Assembly (NCBI GenBank): GCA_019634615.1
Contig: JAHCAZ010000008.1
Location: forward strand, 60,308-124,307
Direction: 5' to 3'
Length of the DNA stretch: 64,000 nucleotides
Source of the DNA: Opitutaceae bacterium
GTDB taxonomy: Bacteria > Verrucomicrobiota > Verrucomicrobiia > Opitutales > Opitutaceae
Below, piece after piece: positions 1 to 9,516 of this stretch. Position numbers and translations under genes: made by a program. Numbering within the stretch: position 1 is the first letter of the stretch; every line of letters begins with the position of its first letter. The notes below the pieces were generated by a model. It saw nothing but the letters and a program-made list of their open reading frames with translations, searched no databases and had not been told where the DNA came from.

Positions 1-234
1 GCCGTGTTCCTCCCGGTCAAGTCGGTGGGCGTCGTCGGCGACGAGCGCAACTACGCCTACGTCATCGGCCTGCGCATCGTGGAAAGCATCGATGCCATGA
101 CGGCCGACTGGACCCGGCTGCCGTACGAGTTGCTGCAGACGATCTCCAGCCGCATCACCAACGAGGTGCGTGGTGTCTCCCGGGTCGTGCTGGACATTAG
201 CTCGAAGCCGCCGGCGACAATCGAGTGGGAATAA
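1..234 (+). CDS. guaA: GMP synthase (glutamine-hydrolysing), C-terminal end
   Basis: This is the C-terminal 77 codons of a gene that starts before the window; the frame is open from base 1 and ends at TAA. GMP synthase aminates XMP to GMP in the cytoplasm, the last step of guanine nucleotide synthesis. The visible residues match the dimerisation domain at the end of GuaA: the stretch [18 protein letters not shown], then [29 protein letters not shown] and the conserved tail KPPATIEWE. The glutaminase and ATP-pyrophosphatase domains lie outside the window. Identification is firm because this C-terminus is highly conserved. Confidence 0.95.
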   Translation, partial: AVFLPVKSVGVVGDERNYAYVIGLRIVESIDAMTADWTRLPYELLQTISSRITNEVRGVSRVVLDISSKPPATIEWE

Positions 235-285
235 GTGCACCCGCGGCATTGCCTGCGGTCTGAATCCCTTACATCCTATTCGCCC

Positions 286-1053
286 ATGACGATCTTCCGC
301 CTTCTGTCCCGTGGTTGCATCCTGCTGGCCCTGGCTGGTTTTGCCCTGCTGCCGGCGGGCGCCGCCGAGCCCGACATCATCGCCAAGGCCCGCGCCTACC
401 TGGGCGGCGAGGCGGCCCTCGACCGGGTCACCTCGCTGCATTACGTCGGCAAGCTGACGCTCGAGGAGGGCGGCAAGGCGGCCGAGACCGGCCCGGTTTC
501 CGTCGAGATCATCTTCCAGAAACCCAGCCGCCAGCGCAGCGTCATCGCCGCGGAGAAGCGCGTCGAGACCACCGTGCTCGACGGCTTCGACGGCTGGGCG
601 AAGGTGCAGGATCCGGCTGATCCCACCCGCTGGAACATGTCACTGATGGAGGCCGACCAGATCCGCAGCCTGCGCGCCAACGTCGCGGAGAACCTCTCCT
701 TCTTCCGCAATCGCGACAGCCGACACTGCACCATCGAGGACCTGGGCGCGGCGGTCGTGGATGGCGTCAGCTGCCACAAGGTCGGCTACGTCTACTCCGC
801 GCAGGTCGCATTCATCCGCTATTTCGACGTAGCCACGGGCCGCCTGGTCCTGACCGAGACCGCGCAGGGCGAGACCATCCGCGAGCAGGGCGAAATCATC
901 GCCGGCGGCGTGAAATTCCCGCGCACGCTCATCACCACGCTGCGCCGGCCCGACGGCTCGGAGCAGCGGGTAACCATCGAGTTCGAGAAGGTCACCGTCA
1001 ACGAGACCTTCCCCGACAGCCTCTTTGCCATGCCCTCGCTGGGCGGGCAGTGA
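286..1053 (+). CDS. Secreted LolA/LppX-like hypothetical protein
   Basis: The protein has 255 residues. I chose the ATG at 286 because it begins a typical signal peptide (basic start, hydrophobic ILLALAGFALLPAGAA, cleavage likely after AGAA). An upstream in-frame GTG at 235 directly follows the guaA stop and would add 17 unlikely residues. The mature part begins AKARAYLGGEAAL and is followed by alternating beta-strand segments, with a C-terminal strand pair ending in a DSLFAMPS-type tail. This pattern is seen in periplasmic proteins of the LolA/LppX-like fold. No catalytic motif is visible, and substrate and partner are unknown. It sits 37 bp before hisD on the same strand and may be co-transcribed with it. 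Family assignment is tentative. Confidence 0.7.
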   Translation: MTIFRLLSRGCILLALAGFALLPAGAAEPDIIAKARAYLGGEAALDRVTSLHYVGKLTLEEGGKAAETGPVSVEIIFQKPSRQRSVIAAEKRVETTVLDGFDGWAKVQDPADPTRWNMSLMEADQIRSLRANVAENLSFFRNRDSRHCTIEDLGAAVVDGVSCHKVGYVYSAQVAFIRYFDVATGRLVLTETAQGETIREQGEIIAGGVKFPRTLITTLRRPDGSEQRVTIEFEKVTVNETFPDSLFAMPSLGGQ

Positions 1054-1089
1054 GCCTCGCTTCTTCCGCCCAGCGCCCATCGAGCCGCC

Positions 1090-2397
1090 GTGCGCACGCT
1101 ATCCTTCGCCAGCAAGACCTTCGCCGCTGACCTCGCGGCCTTCTGCCAGGCCGCCAACGTCCCGGTCGAGATCACCCAGGCCGTGGCGGCCATCCTCGCC
1201 GATGTCCGCGCGCGCGGTGACCTCGCCGTTGCCAATTACGCGGCCAAGTTCGACGGCGCCAAGCTCCGCTCGCGCGAGTTCCGCGTCCCCGTCGAGGAGA
1301 TCGCCGCTGCCGCCCGCCGCCTGCCGGCCGCCGAGATGCGCGCCCTCCGCGAGGCCCATGCGAATGTCGTCGCCTACAATCGCCGCGGCCTCCCGCCCGG
1401 CTGGACCGGACGCAACCGCCACGGGGCGATCGTCGGCGAGAAGCACGATCCCATCCGCCGCGTCGGCCTTTATGTGCCCGGCGGCCAGGTGCCTTTGGTT
1501 TCGACCGTGATCATGAGCGCGACGCTCGCGCAGATCGCCGGTTGCCCGGAGATCGTGGTGTGCACCCCCTCGAACTCGTCCGGCAAGGTCGCTGACGGCC
1601 TGCTGGCTGCGCTGCATCTCGTCGGGGTGAAGGAAGTCTATCGCATCGGCGGCGTGCAGGCCATCGCCGCGATGGCCTACGGCACGGAGACAATCCCGGC
1701 GGTCGACAAGGTCTTCGGCCCCGGCAACGCCTACGTCTGCGAGGCCAAGCGCCAGGTCTTCGGCACGGTGGGCGTGGATTCACTGCCGGGTCCGAGTGAG
1801 GTGATGATCATCGCCGACGACACGGCGCGCGCGGATTTCGCCGCGGCCGACCTGCTGGCTCAGGCCGAGCACGGTTCCGGCCGCGAGAAGATTTACCTCG
1901 TCGCCACCTCGGCCAAGGTCATTGCCGCCATCAAGGCCGAGGTTGACCTGCAGCTGGGCCGGATTTCGCGCGCCGAGAAAACTTCCCAAGTCCTGGCCAA
2001 CGGGTTCCTCGCCGTCGAGGTCTCCTCGCTGGCGCAGGCGGTGGAGGTGGCCAACTACGTGGCCCCCGAGCATCTCGAGCTCCTCGTGAAGGACAGCGCG
2101 GTCAAGAAGCTCACGCGCGCCATCACCACGGCCGGGGCCATCATGATCGGCAACTACACGCCGACGGCCCTCGGTGATTTCACGGCCGGCCCCAGCCACG
2201 TGCTGCCCACCGGGCGTGCCGGCCGGTTCTTCAGCGGGCTGCGCGTCGCCGACTTCATGCGGCGGACGAGCATTGTCCGTTACGATCGCACCAGTGTTCG
2301 CGCCGGCAACCGCGTGGTCGCCGCCTTTGCCGCCATGGAGCGGCTCGATGCCCACGGCCGCTCCGTCGCCGTGCGCGCGGAGAAACCTGCCCGGTGA
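1090..2397 (+). CDS. hisD: Histidinol dehydrogenase
   Basis: The enzyme oxidises L-histidinol to L-histidine in two NAD+-dependent steps, the end of histidine biosynthesis. The 435 residues match the family length. Visible signatures are GLYVPGG near residue 126, FGPGNAYV near 209, the zinc-site segment LAQAEHGSG (Gln258, His261), APEHLEL with the catalytic Glu-His pair, and PSHVLPTGRAGRF near the C-terminus. The start is a GTG; no upstream ATG in frame gives a better fit. It is the first gene of a hisD-hisC-hisB-hisH run with overlapping or near-touching ends, so one transcript is likely. hisA, hisF, hisG, hisE and hisI are not in the window. Confidence 0.97.
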   Translation: MRTLSFASKTFAADLAAFCQAANVPVEITQAVAAILADVRARGDLAVANYAAKFDGAKLRSREFRVPVEEIAAAARRLPAAEMRALREAHANVVAYNRRGLPPGWTGRNRHGAIVGEKHDPIRRVGLYVPGGQVPLVSTVIMSATLAQIAGCPEIVVCTPSNSSGKVADGLLAALHLVGVKEVYRIGGVQAIAAMAYGTETIPAVDKVFGPGNAYVCEAKRQVFGTVGVDSLPGPSEVMIIADDTARADFAAADLLAQAEHGSGREKIYLVATSAKVIAAIKAEVDLQLGRISRAEKTSQVLANGFLAVEVSSLAQAVEVANYVAPEHLELLVKDSAVKKLTRAITTAGAIMIGNYTPTALGDFTAGPSHVLPTGRAGRFFSGLRVADFMRRTSIVRYDRTSVRAGNRVVAAFAAMERLDAHGRSVAVRAEKPAR

Positions 2398-3500
2398 ACC
2401 GCGCCGACGACCTGCCGTCGCTGGCGCTGCCGCACGTCGCGCGCCTGCATGCCTACACGCCGGGGCTCCAGCCGACGGAGCCCGGCTGGACCAAGCTCAA
2501 CACCAACGAGTGCCCGTACCCGCCGAGCCCGCGCGTCGCCGAGGCGATCCGGCGCGAAGTGGGGGAGGGCGGCGGCACGCTGCGCCTTTATCCCAACCCG
2601 AAGAGCTCGCCCCTGCGGTCGGTCGTCGCGCAGCTGCATGGGTTGCGGGAGGAGAACGTCTGCATCGGCAACGGCTCGGACGACATCCTCAATCTGCTCG
2701 TGCGCTGTTTCTGCACGACCGAGGCGGCGGCCGGGTACACGCTGCCGAGCTATTCGCTGTACCCGGTGCTCGTCGCCATTCAGGACGGCGGAAGCACGGT
2801 CATCGAGTTCGACCGGACCCTGCGCCTGCCGGTCGACCGCATCGCGGCGTCGGGCGCCCGGGCGTTCTTCCTGACCTCGCCCAATGCCCCGACCGGCGTG
2901 GCCTTCAGCCCGGCGGAGATCGCACAGGTCCTCGAGCGCTACCGCGGCCTGCTCATCGTGGACGAGGCCTACGCGCCGTTTGCCCGCGAGAACGCGATCC
3001 CGCTCCTGGCCAAGCACCCGAACCTCGTGGTCGTGCGCACGCTTTCGAAGGCCCACGCCCTGGCGGGCATGCGGGTGGGCTATGCGCTCGCGCACCCGAC
3101 GGTCATCGACCTGCTCGACCGCGTGCGCGACAGCTACAATGTCAATCGGCTCTCCCAGGTGGCCGCCGTGGCCGCGCTGGGCGATACGGACTACTATGCC
3201 GGCATCATCGCCCGCGTCTGTGCCACCCGTGACCGGTGCATCGCGGCTTTCGCGGCGCAGGGGTGGTTCACCTATCCGTCGCAGGCCAACTTCATCTTCA
3301 CCGAGCCCCGGAATGCCCGCGGCGAGGCGGGCCCGGCGGTGGCGAAGTCGGCGTACGACTTCCTCTACGCCCGCAAGGTCCTTGTCCGTTACTTCCCCAG
3401 CCACGCCTTGACCGCCTCGTTCCTGCGCATCAGCGTCGGGACGGATGACGAGATGCTCGTCCTCCAACGCACCCTTGAAGCATGGCTAAAGCACGCATAG
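2394..3500 (+). CDS. hisC: Histidinol-phosphate aminotransferase
   Basis: This PLP enzyme converts imidazole acetol phosphate and glutamate to histidinol phosphate. The 368 residues carry the fold-type I aminotransferase signatures: [12 protein letters not shown] near residue 35, IGNGSDDIL near 91, TSPNAPTG near 161, VDEAYAPF near 189 and the PLP lysine in [15 protein letters not shown] (Lys219). The GTG start at 2394 lies in a GTGA overlap with the hisD stop, which indicates translational coupling. The gene in turn overlaps hisB by 19 bp. Confidence 0.96.
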   Translation: MNRADDLPSLALPHVARLHAYTPGLQPTEPGWTKLNTNECPYPPSPRVAEAIRREVGEGGGTLRLYPNPKSSPLRSVVAQLHGLREENVCIGNGSDDILNLLVRCFCTTEAAAGYTLPSYSLYPVLVAIQDGGSTVIEFDRTLRLPVDRIAASGARAFFLTSPNAPTGVAFSPAEIAQVLERYRGLLIVDEAYAPFARENAIPLLAKHPNLVVVRTLSKAHALAGMRVGYALAHPTVIDLLDRVRDSYNVNRLSQVAAVAALGDTDYYAGIIARVCATRDRCIAAFAAQGWFTYPSQANFIFTEPRNARGEAGPAVAKSAYDFLYARKVLVRYFPSHALTASFLRISVGTDDEMLVLQRTLEAWLKHA

Positions 3501-4078
3501 CGACCATCAGCCGCAAGACGGCCGAGACGGACATCGTTCTCAAGCTCGAGATCGACGGCACCGGGGCGTCCAAGATCGACACCGGGGTGCCGTTCTTCGA
3601 CCACATGCTTACGCTTTTCGCCAAGCACGGCCTCTTCAATCTCGAGGTGAAGGCCAAGGGCGACAACGACGTCGATTACCATCACACTGTCGAGGACGTG
3701 GGCCTGGTGCTGGGCGAGGCGTTCAAGACCGCCCTCGGCGACAAGCGGGGCATCCGCCGTTACGGGTTTTTCCTGCTGCCGATGGACGAGTCGCTGGCGC
3801 GCGTCGTCGTGGACCTCAGCGGCCGGGCCTGCCTCGTGTATGAGGCCTCGGCGCCGACCATGTTCATCCGCGACTTCAATCTCGTGCTCGTGAAGGAGTT
3901 CTGCCGCGCGTTCAGCAACGCCGTCGGCTGCAACCTGCACGTGAAGCTCGAGTACGGCGAGGAGCCGCACCACGTGGCCGAGGCCATCTTCAAGGCGATG
4001 GCCCGGGCGCTGGACGTGGCGACGCAGATCGATCCCCGCACGGCGGGCGAGCTGCCGAGCACCAAGGGGTTGCTTTAA
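3482..4078 (+). CDS. hisB: Imidazoleglycerol-phosphate dehydratase
   Basis: The enzyme dehydrates imidazole glycerol phosphate to imidazole acetol phosphate. It has 198 residues, the size of the monofunctional bacterial enzyme without a histidinol phosphatase domain. The two metal-binding histidine clusters are visible as [13 protein letters not shown] and [16 protein letters not shown] in the first half, and [21 protein letters not shown] in the second. It begins 19 bp inside hisC and ends 3 bp before hisH, consistent with an operon. Confidence 0.97.
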   Translation: MAKARIATISRKTAETDIVLKLEIDGTGASKIDTGVPFFDHMLTLFAKHGLFNLEVKAKGDNDVDYHHTVEDVGLVLGEAFKTALGDKRGIRRYGFFLLPMDESLARVVVDLSGRACLVYEASAPTMFIRDFNLVLVKEFCRAFSNAVGCNLHVKLEYGEEPHHVAEAIFKAMARALDVATQIDPRTAGELPSTKGLL

Positions 4079-4081
4079 GCC

Positions 4082-4714
4082 ATGCGGACAGCGCCGACAG
4101 TGGCCGTAATCGATTACGGAATGGGCAACCTGCGCAGTGTCGCCAAGGCCGTCGAGGCCGCGGGCGCCACCGTGCGCATCGTGACCCGGCCCGCCGAGAT
4201 CGGTGACGCCGCCGGGCTGGTGCTGCCGGGCGTCGGCGCGCTGGCGGATTGCGTGACCGCGCTGAAGTCGGGCGGGTTGGACCGGGCGGTGGCCGACTGG
4301 ATCAAGGCGGATCGCCCCTTCCTCGGGGTGTGCCTGGGCCTGCAGGCCTTGTTCGACTTTTCGGAGGAGGCCGACACCCCGGGCCTAGGGATCTTCCCGG
4401 GCAAGGTCGTGCGGTTTCGGGTCCCGGCGGGGCTCAAGATCCCGCACATGGGCTGGAACACCGTGCGGTTCACCCAGCCGGGCTCGGCGCTCACGGCTGG
4501 CCTCAAGCCCGACGGCGAGGCGTTCTATTTTGTTCACAGCTACCACTGCGTCCCGGCCGACCCGACGCTCGTGCTGGGGGAGTGCGAATACGGTGGCACG
4601 TTCACCGCGGCCATCGCCCGCGGCCGGTGTTTTGCCACGCAGTTCCACCCCGAGAAGAGCCAGGCCAAGGGGATCCAGCTTTACCGGAACTTCGTGGCGG
4701 TGGCGGCGCAGTAG
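4082..4714 (+). CDS. hisH: Imidazole glycerol phosphate synthase, glutaminase subunit
   Basis: HisH supplies ammonia from glutamine to HisF for imidazole ring closure. The 210 residues form a class I glutamine amidotransferase: DYGMGNLRS at the start, nucleophile Cys84 in GVCLGLQALF, and the His/Glu pair in ATQFHPEKSQ near the end. It follows hisB by 3 bp. The TAG stop lies inside the leading bases of an 80-bp palindromic repeat, so insertion of the repeat may have set the present C-terminus. The cyclase partner HisF must be encoded elsewhere. Confidence 0.96.
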   Translation: MRTAPTVAVIDYGMGNLRSVAKAVEAAGATVRIVTRPAEIGDAAGLVLPGVGALADCVTALKSGGLDRAVADWIKADRPFLGVCLGLQALFDFSEEADTPGLGIFPGKVVRFRVPAGLKIPHMGWNTVRFTQPGSALTAGLKPDGEAFYFVHSYHCVPADPTLVLGECEYGGTFTAAIARGRCFATQFHPEKSQAKGIQLYRNFVAVAAQ

Positions 4715-4790
4715 GGCGGGTCTTTGACCCGCCCTTTGACGCAGCCTCCGCGGCGAGGCGCACACAGGGCAGGTCAAAGACCTGCCCTAC
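4711..4790. repeat. 80-bp REPIN-like compound palindrome, family A copy 1
   Basis: The element is bounded by GTAGGGC and GCCCTAC. Each half is itself a hairpin: AGGGCGGGTC facing GACCCGCCCT, and AGGGCAGGTC facing GACCTGCCCT, with a ~30-bp centre. It is the reverse complement of the copies at 15639-15718 and 17462-17541, all exactly 80 bp. It supplies the hisH stop codon. The GTAG ends fit REP/REPIN elements moved by REP-associated tyrosine transposases. No such transposase is in the window. Confidence 0.9.
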
Positions 4791-4945
4791 TTGCTGGGTC
4801 GTTGCGGGTGTTCGGGCCATTTACCGCACAGGATAAGGCCTCCTGCTCCCGCCTCCGGCTTGAGCGGTCCTAATGCCCGAATTTTCCTGCGCCCTTCCGG
4901 TGACTTTTCTTTGCAAGGTGGTTTTTTTTTGTTCTCCATGCCCGC

Positions 4946-6241
<1,296 letters not shown>

Positions 6242-6265
6242 GCCCGCGGTTCAGTTGCACGCGAA

Positions 6266-6293
6266 AGCCCCGCCACGCCGCGGGGCTTTTTTC
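6266..6293 (+). terminator. Intrinsic terminator after citrate synthase
   Basis: An 8-bp perfect stem, AGCCCCGC paired with GCGGGGCT around a 6-nt loop, is followed directly by a T-tract ending in TTTTTTCTT. It lies 25 bp after the gltA stop, the best terminator of the textbook type in the window. Confidence 0.92.
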
Positions 6294-6431
6294 TTGCCTC
6301 GCGACCTACATCGCCTGGCGTAATCCATTCGAGGTTAAGTATCTGTGATTGCATCGGGGCTCTGTCGGTTATCGGGTGCTGAGGTACCGCGACAATATCC
6401 AAATCGGATTCCTTCAAACCCTAGAACGAGT

Positions 6432-6647
6432 ATGAGCACGGCAGGATGCCTCCCACACACCAAGGCGGTTGACCACAAGCGTCCGGACCATGGGCCGATC
6501 ATGCCGGCGCTTTCCAATGCCATGGCTTGTGCCTCAGGTGCCGCGGTGCTCGCCAGCGGAGCCGGCATGAGCATTGCAGTGGCAGCGGGGATCGCGGGAG
6601 CGATCTTCGGGTTCTCGGCTCGTTATTTTGGTGCGAGGACACGATGA
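6432..6647 (+). CDS. Small membrane protein, first of a coupled pair
   Basis: The protein has 71 residues from the ATG at 6432; an earlier in-frame GTG at 6345 would give 100 residues. The C-terminal half is one long glycine/alanine-rich hydrophobic helix (SGAAVLASGAGMSIAVAAG and on) ending FSARYFGARTR. Its TGA overlaps the ATG of the next gene as ATGA, which argues that both are real and co-translated. I recognise no family. The surrounding DNA is less GC-rich than the neighbours. Confidence 0.5.
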   Translation: MSTAGCLPHTKAVDHKRPDHGPIMPALSNAMACASGAAVLASGAGMSIAVAAGIAGAIFGFSARYFGARTR

Positions 6648-6973
6648 GGGTGTTCTCGCTCACGACGTCGCTGGCGCTCGGTGGGGCGCTGGTGGTGGCC
6701 TATGTTGTCGCAGCCTGCTTTCGACGCGAAAAACCCGTATTGAGTGAAGCTGGCACGGTGTTCGTGAGCGCATCCGGGGTAATTGGCGGCATCAACGTGT
6801 TTGTGCGCTGTCTCGATGAGCTTACCAGTCCCGTCCAAGGTGAGGAGCGCATCTATTTCGCCTTTGCCGGATTGACCATGATCTGGCTTTCGATCGCCTC
6901 GGTTCTGGATGCCTTGGGCAAAGGAAAATATTTTCAGTCGCGCCCCCAAGGTACCGCGAACGAATCTGCCTAG
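6644..6973 (+). CDS. Small membrane protein, second of a coupled pair
   Basis: The protein has 109 residues with an N-terminal hydrophobic segment (TTSLALGGALVVAYVVAACF), a central hydrophobic stretch around AGTVFVSASGVIGGINVFV, and a third around FAFAGLTMIWLSIASVLDAL. It is therefore a three-pass inner-membrane protein. It begins in an ATGA overlap with the preceding small gene. It ends 4 bp inside the convergent VC0807-like gene on the other strand. No family is recognised and no function is proposed. Confidence 0.55.
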   Translation: MRVFSLTTSLALGGALVVAYVVAACFRREKPVLSEAGTVFVSASGVIGGINVFVRCLDELTSPVQGEERIYFAFAGLTMIWLSIASVLDALGKGKYFQSRPQGTANESA

Positions 6974-7695
6974 CGTTTCTTTTCCGGCTGCGGGTGGAAG
7001 ATCTCCTCCAACGGGAGCCCGGTCAGCTTGGTGATACCGCCGAGGAGTTTCCAGAGGGCGAACATCATGATGGCGGTGCTGGGCAGCGCGATGACGGGCC
7101 AGCTCAGCAGGTTCATCTTCGCCAATTCGGCGTTGAACTCGGGCGTACCGGTCGGGCTCTGGAGCAGCCAACGGGCGAGGGCGAAATTGAGGATCGCGCT
7201 GAAGACGAACGACGCCACGAGCCAGTAGCTCGCCGTGCGCATCAGGCGGTCAAAGTCCGCCCGCGCCCCGCGGGCGTCGAGAGCGGCGTCGACCTTGGGG
7301 ATGTTGATGACCTGATCGTTGTAGAGGAATTGCCGCACCAGCGGGCGCCGGCTGCGCATGGAAAGCCACACGGCGATCGCGATCACGCTGGGCACGGAGG
7401 CCTCCTTCACCGCGAACCACACGCCCTCCATCTTCATCAGACCCAGCCCGCCGGTCAGGAGCACGCTCACGAAGCCGATGACCGACACGAAGTTCGCCGC
7501 CCGGCGCTGCGTGAAGTCGTAGAGGCCGTAACCCAGCGGGAAGGCGAGGGCGACGACCAGGGCCACGGCCGGCCCGAGGCGCTCCGGTGCGCTGAGCTTG
7601 GCGAGGATCAAGGACGGAAGCGCGATGTTGCAGACGATGTTGAGCAGCAGGTTCTCCCGTTTGGCGGGGGGGCGGGAGGCGGGGGCGGAGGTCAT
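6970..7695 (-). CDS. VC0807-family integral membrane protein
   Basis: The 241-residue protein has six likely transmembrane segments: [16 protein letters not shown] near residue 16, then [64 protein letters not shown] and [17 protein letters not shown]. The early N-x-x-LPSLIL and [11 protein letters not shown] segments resemble the VC0807 family, whose function is unknown to me. It starts at the ATG at 7695 and is transcribed divergently from pdxJ, 53 bp away. Its 3' end overlaps the convergent small membrane gene by 4 bp. Confidence 0.75.
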   Translation of the reverse strand: MTSAPASRPPAKRENLLLNIVCNIALPSLILAKLSAPERLGPAVALVVALAFPLGYGLYDFTQRRAANFVSVIGFVSVLLTGGLGLMKMEGVWFAVKEASVPSVIAIAVWLSMRSRRPLVRQFLYNDQVINIPKVDAALDARGARADFDRLMRTASYWLVASFVFSAILNFALARWLLQSPTGTPEFNAELAKMNLLSWPVIALPSTAIMMFALWKLLGGITKLTGLPLEEIFHPQPEKKR

Positions 7696-7748
7696 TTGGT
7701 TTTGCGTTGGAGAATCGCGGCCCGCTTAATCACGTCAAACCTCCCCGC

Positions 7749-8492
7749 ATGATCCTTCTTGGCGTCAATATCGACCACTGCGCGACCGTCCGGCAGGCCC
7801 GCTACCGGCAGGCCGCCGCCACTGCCGGCGGCGCCGTCGAACCCGATCCCGTCACCCTGGCCGTGCTCGCGGAGCGCGCCGGCGCCGATGGCATCACCGT
7901 CCACCTCCGCGAGGACCGCCGTCACATTCAGGAGCGCGACGTCTGGCGCCTGCGCGAGAGCATCGCGACCCGCCTCAACCTCGAGATGGCCTGCACCCCG
8001 GCAATGACGGCCTTTGCCCTCAAGCTGAAGCCCGACTTCGTCTGCCTCGTGCCTGAAAGCCGCGAAGAGGTCACCACCGAGGGCGGCCTCGACGTGAAGG
8101 GCGGGCGCCAGCGCGTCGCCGACTGTGTCGCGGCCATGAACGCCGCCGGCATCAAGGCCAGCCTCTTCATCGATCCCGACGAGGCGCAGATCGAGACCTC
8201 GGCCGCGGTCAAGGCCCCCTTCGTCGAGCTGCACACCGGCGCCTACGCCAACGCCTACTTCACGCCCGCGCGCGCCGCCGAGTTCAAGCGCCTGCGCGTC
8301 GGTGCGGTCCGCGCCCACGAACTCGGCCTCACCGTCAACGCCGGCCACGGCATCAATTACGTCAACATCGCCGAGGTGCGCACCCTCCCGCACCTCCACG
8401 AGCTCAATATCGGCCACAGCATCATAAGTCGCGCCCTCTTCACCGGCATCGACGAGGCGGTGCGGGAGATGAAAAAGCGGATGAACGAATGA
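7749..8492 (+). CDS. pdxJ: Pyridoxine 5'-phosphate synthase
   Basis: PdxJ condenses 3-amino-1-hydroxyacetone phosphate with 1-deoxyxylulose 5-phosphate to pyridoxine 5'-phosphate, the ring-closing step of the DXP-dependent B6 pathway. The 247 residues form a TIM barrel with family signatures: [14 protein letters not shown] at the start, [47 protein letters not shown] and [10 protein letters not shown]. The ATG at 7749 was chosen because [10 protein letters not shown] is the normal N-terminus. acpS follows with an ATGA overlap, the same pdxJ-acpS pairing seen in many bacteria. Confidence 0.97.
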   Translation: MILLGVNIDHCATVRQARYRQAAATAGGAVEPDPVTLAVLAERAGADGITVHLREDRRHIQERDVWRLRESIATRLNLEMACTPAMTAFALKLKPDFVCLVPESREEVTTEGGLDVKGGRQRVADCVAAMNAAGIKASLFIDPDEAQIETSAAVKAPFVELHTGAYANAYFTPARAAEFKRLRVGAVRAHELGLTVNAGHGINYVNIAEVRTLPHLHELNIGHSIISRALFTGIDEAVREMKKRMNE

Positions 8493-8899
8493 CGTCCCTT
8501 TCCCTTCCTCCCGGCGGCGTGCTCCTCGGTCTTGGTTGCGACCTGATCGAGGTGGAGCGCATCCACAAGGTGCTGGAACGGCACGGGGAGCGGTTCCTCG
8601 CCCGCGTGTTCACGCCGGAGGAGCAGGAGTACTGCTCCGGGCTCAAGTTCCCGCACAAGCACTATGCGGCGCGCTGGGCGGCGAAGGAAGCGGTCTCGAA
8701 AACATTCACGACCGGCATCGGCACGCACCTCGACTGGACGTCGGTCTCGATCTATCACGGCGAGCGCAACGAGCCGCTCGTCCGCCTCGACGCCAAGGCC
8801 CAGGCGCTGCTCGCGCAGGTCGGGGCCACGGGCGTGCTGGTCTCGCTGTCGCACACGGAGACCCACGCGATGGCGGTGGCGGCGCTCGTGCGCGCCTGA
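8489..8899 (+). CDS. acpS: Holo-[acyl-carrier-protein] synthase
   Basis: AcpS transfers the 4'-phosphopantetheine arm of CoA to acyl carrier protein. The 136 residues match the trimeric AcpS family. The metal-binding aspartate is in [12 protein letters not shown] near residue 17, the FTPEEQEYC segment follows, and the catalytic glutamate is in [14 protein letters not shown] near residue 60. It is translationally coupled to pdxJ (ATGA) and lies 5 bp before the next gene on the same strand. Confidence 0.95.
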   Translation: MTSLSLPPGGVLLGLGCDLIEVERIHKVLERHGERFLARVFTPEEQEYCSGLKFPHKHYAARWAAKEAVSKTFTTGIGTHLDWTSVSIYHGERNEPLVRLDAKAQALLAQVGATGVLVSLSHTETHAMAVAALVRA

Positions 8900-8904
8900 A
8901 CATC

Positions 8905-9513
8905 ATGGACGAATCCGAACCGCGGCCGCCGTCGCCCAGTCAGCTCTCCAAGATTCCCTCCTGGATCTCGCTCGGGTTCGTGCTGGGCGCGCTCTTCGTG
9001 TGGGCGTTGCCGGCGCCCGAGGTCGAGGCCCCGGCGTCGGCATCAGCAACGGCACCCGCGGCCGAACCGCCGCCCGTTTTGACCGTACCCGTTCGATCGG
9101 GGCCCGCCCCGTTGAGCGACATCGAGGCCGTCTTCGAGGTTTGGGGACATCATGCCATCTGGTACAACGACCTGTCCGAAGTCGCCCTTTGGGACACGGA
9201 GACGAAACAGTTCTCGCGTTTCTACGAGGTAATCCGCAATGGCGACACTTACTATTTCCGGACCATCGACCGCCTGACCCGGCCGATCCTGACCCACGGT
9301 ATCCGCGTGGACGGTCCGCTGCTCTACACGGAAACCGAAGCCATGCGCGACGAGTGGCTGCGCGAGAAGCACGAGGAGGACTGGCGGATCATCAAGGAAA
9401 GCAATCCGCTGGCGCCGACAACTCCGCCCGTCATCCCGGTTTCGCCCACGCCTACACCCTCGACTGAATACCGCTATCGCGCGCCTCGTGTCACCACGGG
9501 TGACGGCCGTTGA
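8905..9513 (+). CDS. Single-pass membrane hypothetical protein
   Basis: The 202-residue protein has an N-terminal cytoplasmic tail, one transmembrane helix (ISLGFVLGALFVWALPAP, about residues 20-37), and a low-complexity Ala/Pro linker. An external globular domain follows (about 70-165), rich in aromatic and acidic residues such as VFEVWGHHAIWYNDLSEVALW. The C-terminal tail is rich in Pro/Thr. It lies between acpS and the NAD(P)HX repair gene with gaps of 5 and 3 bp, so it belongs to the same transcript. I know no characterised relative. Confidence 0.75.
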   Translation: MDESEPRPPSPSQLSKIPSWISLGFVLGALFVWALPAPEVEAPASASATAPAAEPPPVLTVPVRSGPAPLSDIEAVFEVWGHHAIWYNDLSEVALWDTETKQFSRFYEVIRNGDTYYFRTIDRLTRPILTHGIRVDGPLLYTETEAMRDEWLREKHEEDWRIIKESNPLAPTTPPVIPVSPTPTPSTEYRYRAPRVTTGDGR

Positions 9514-9516
9514 GCC

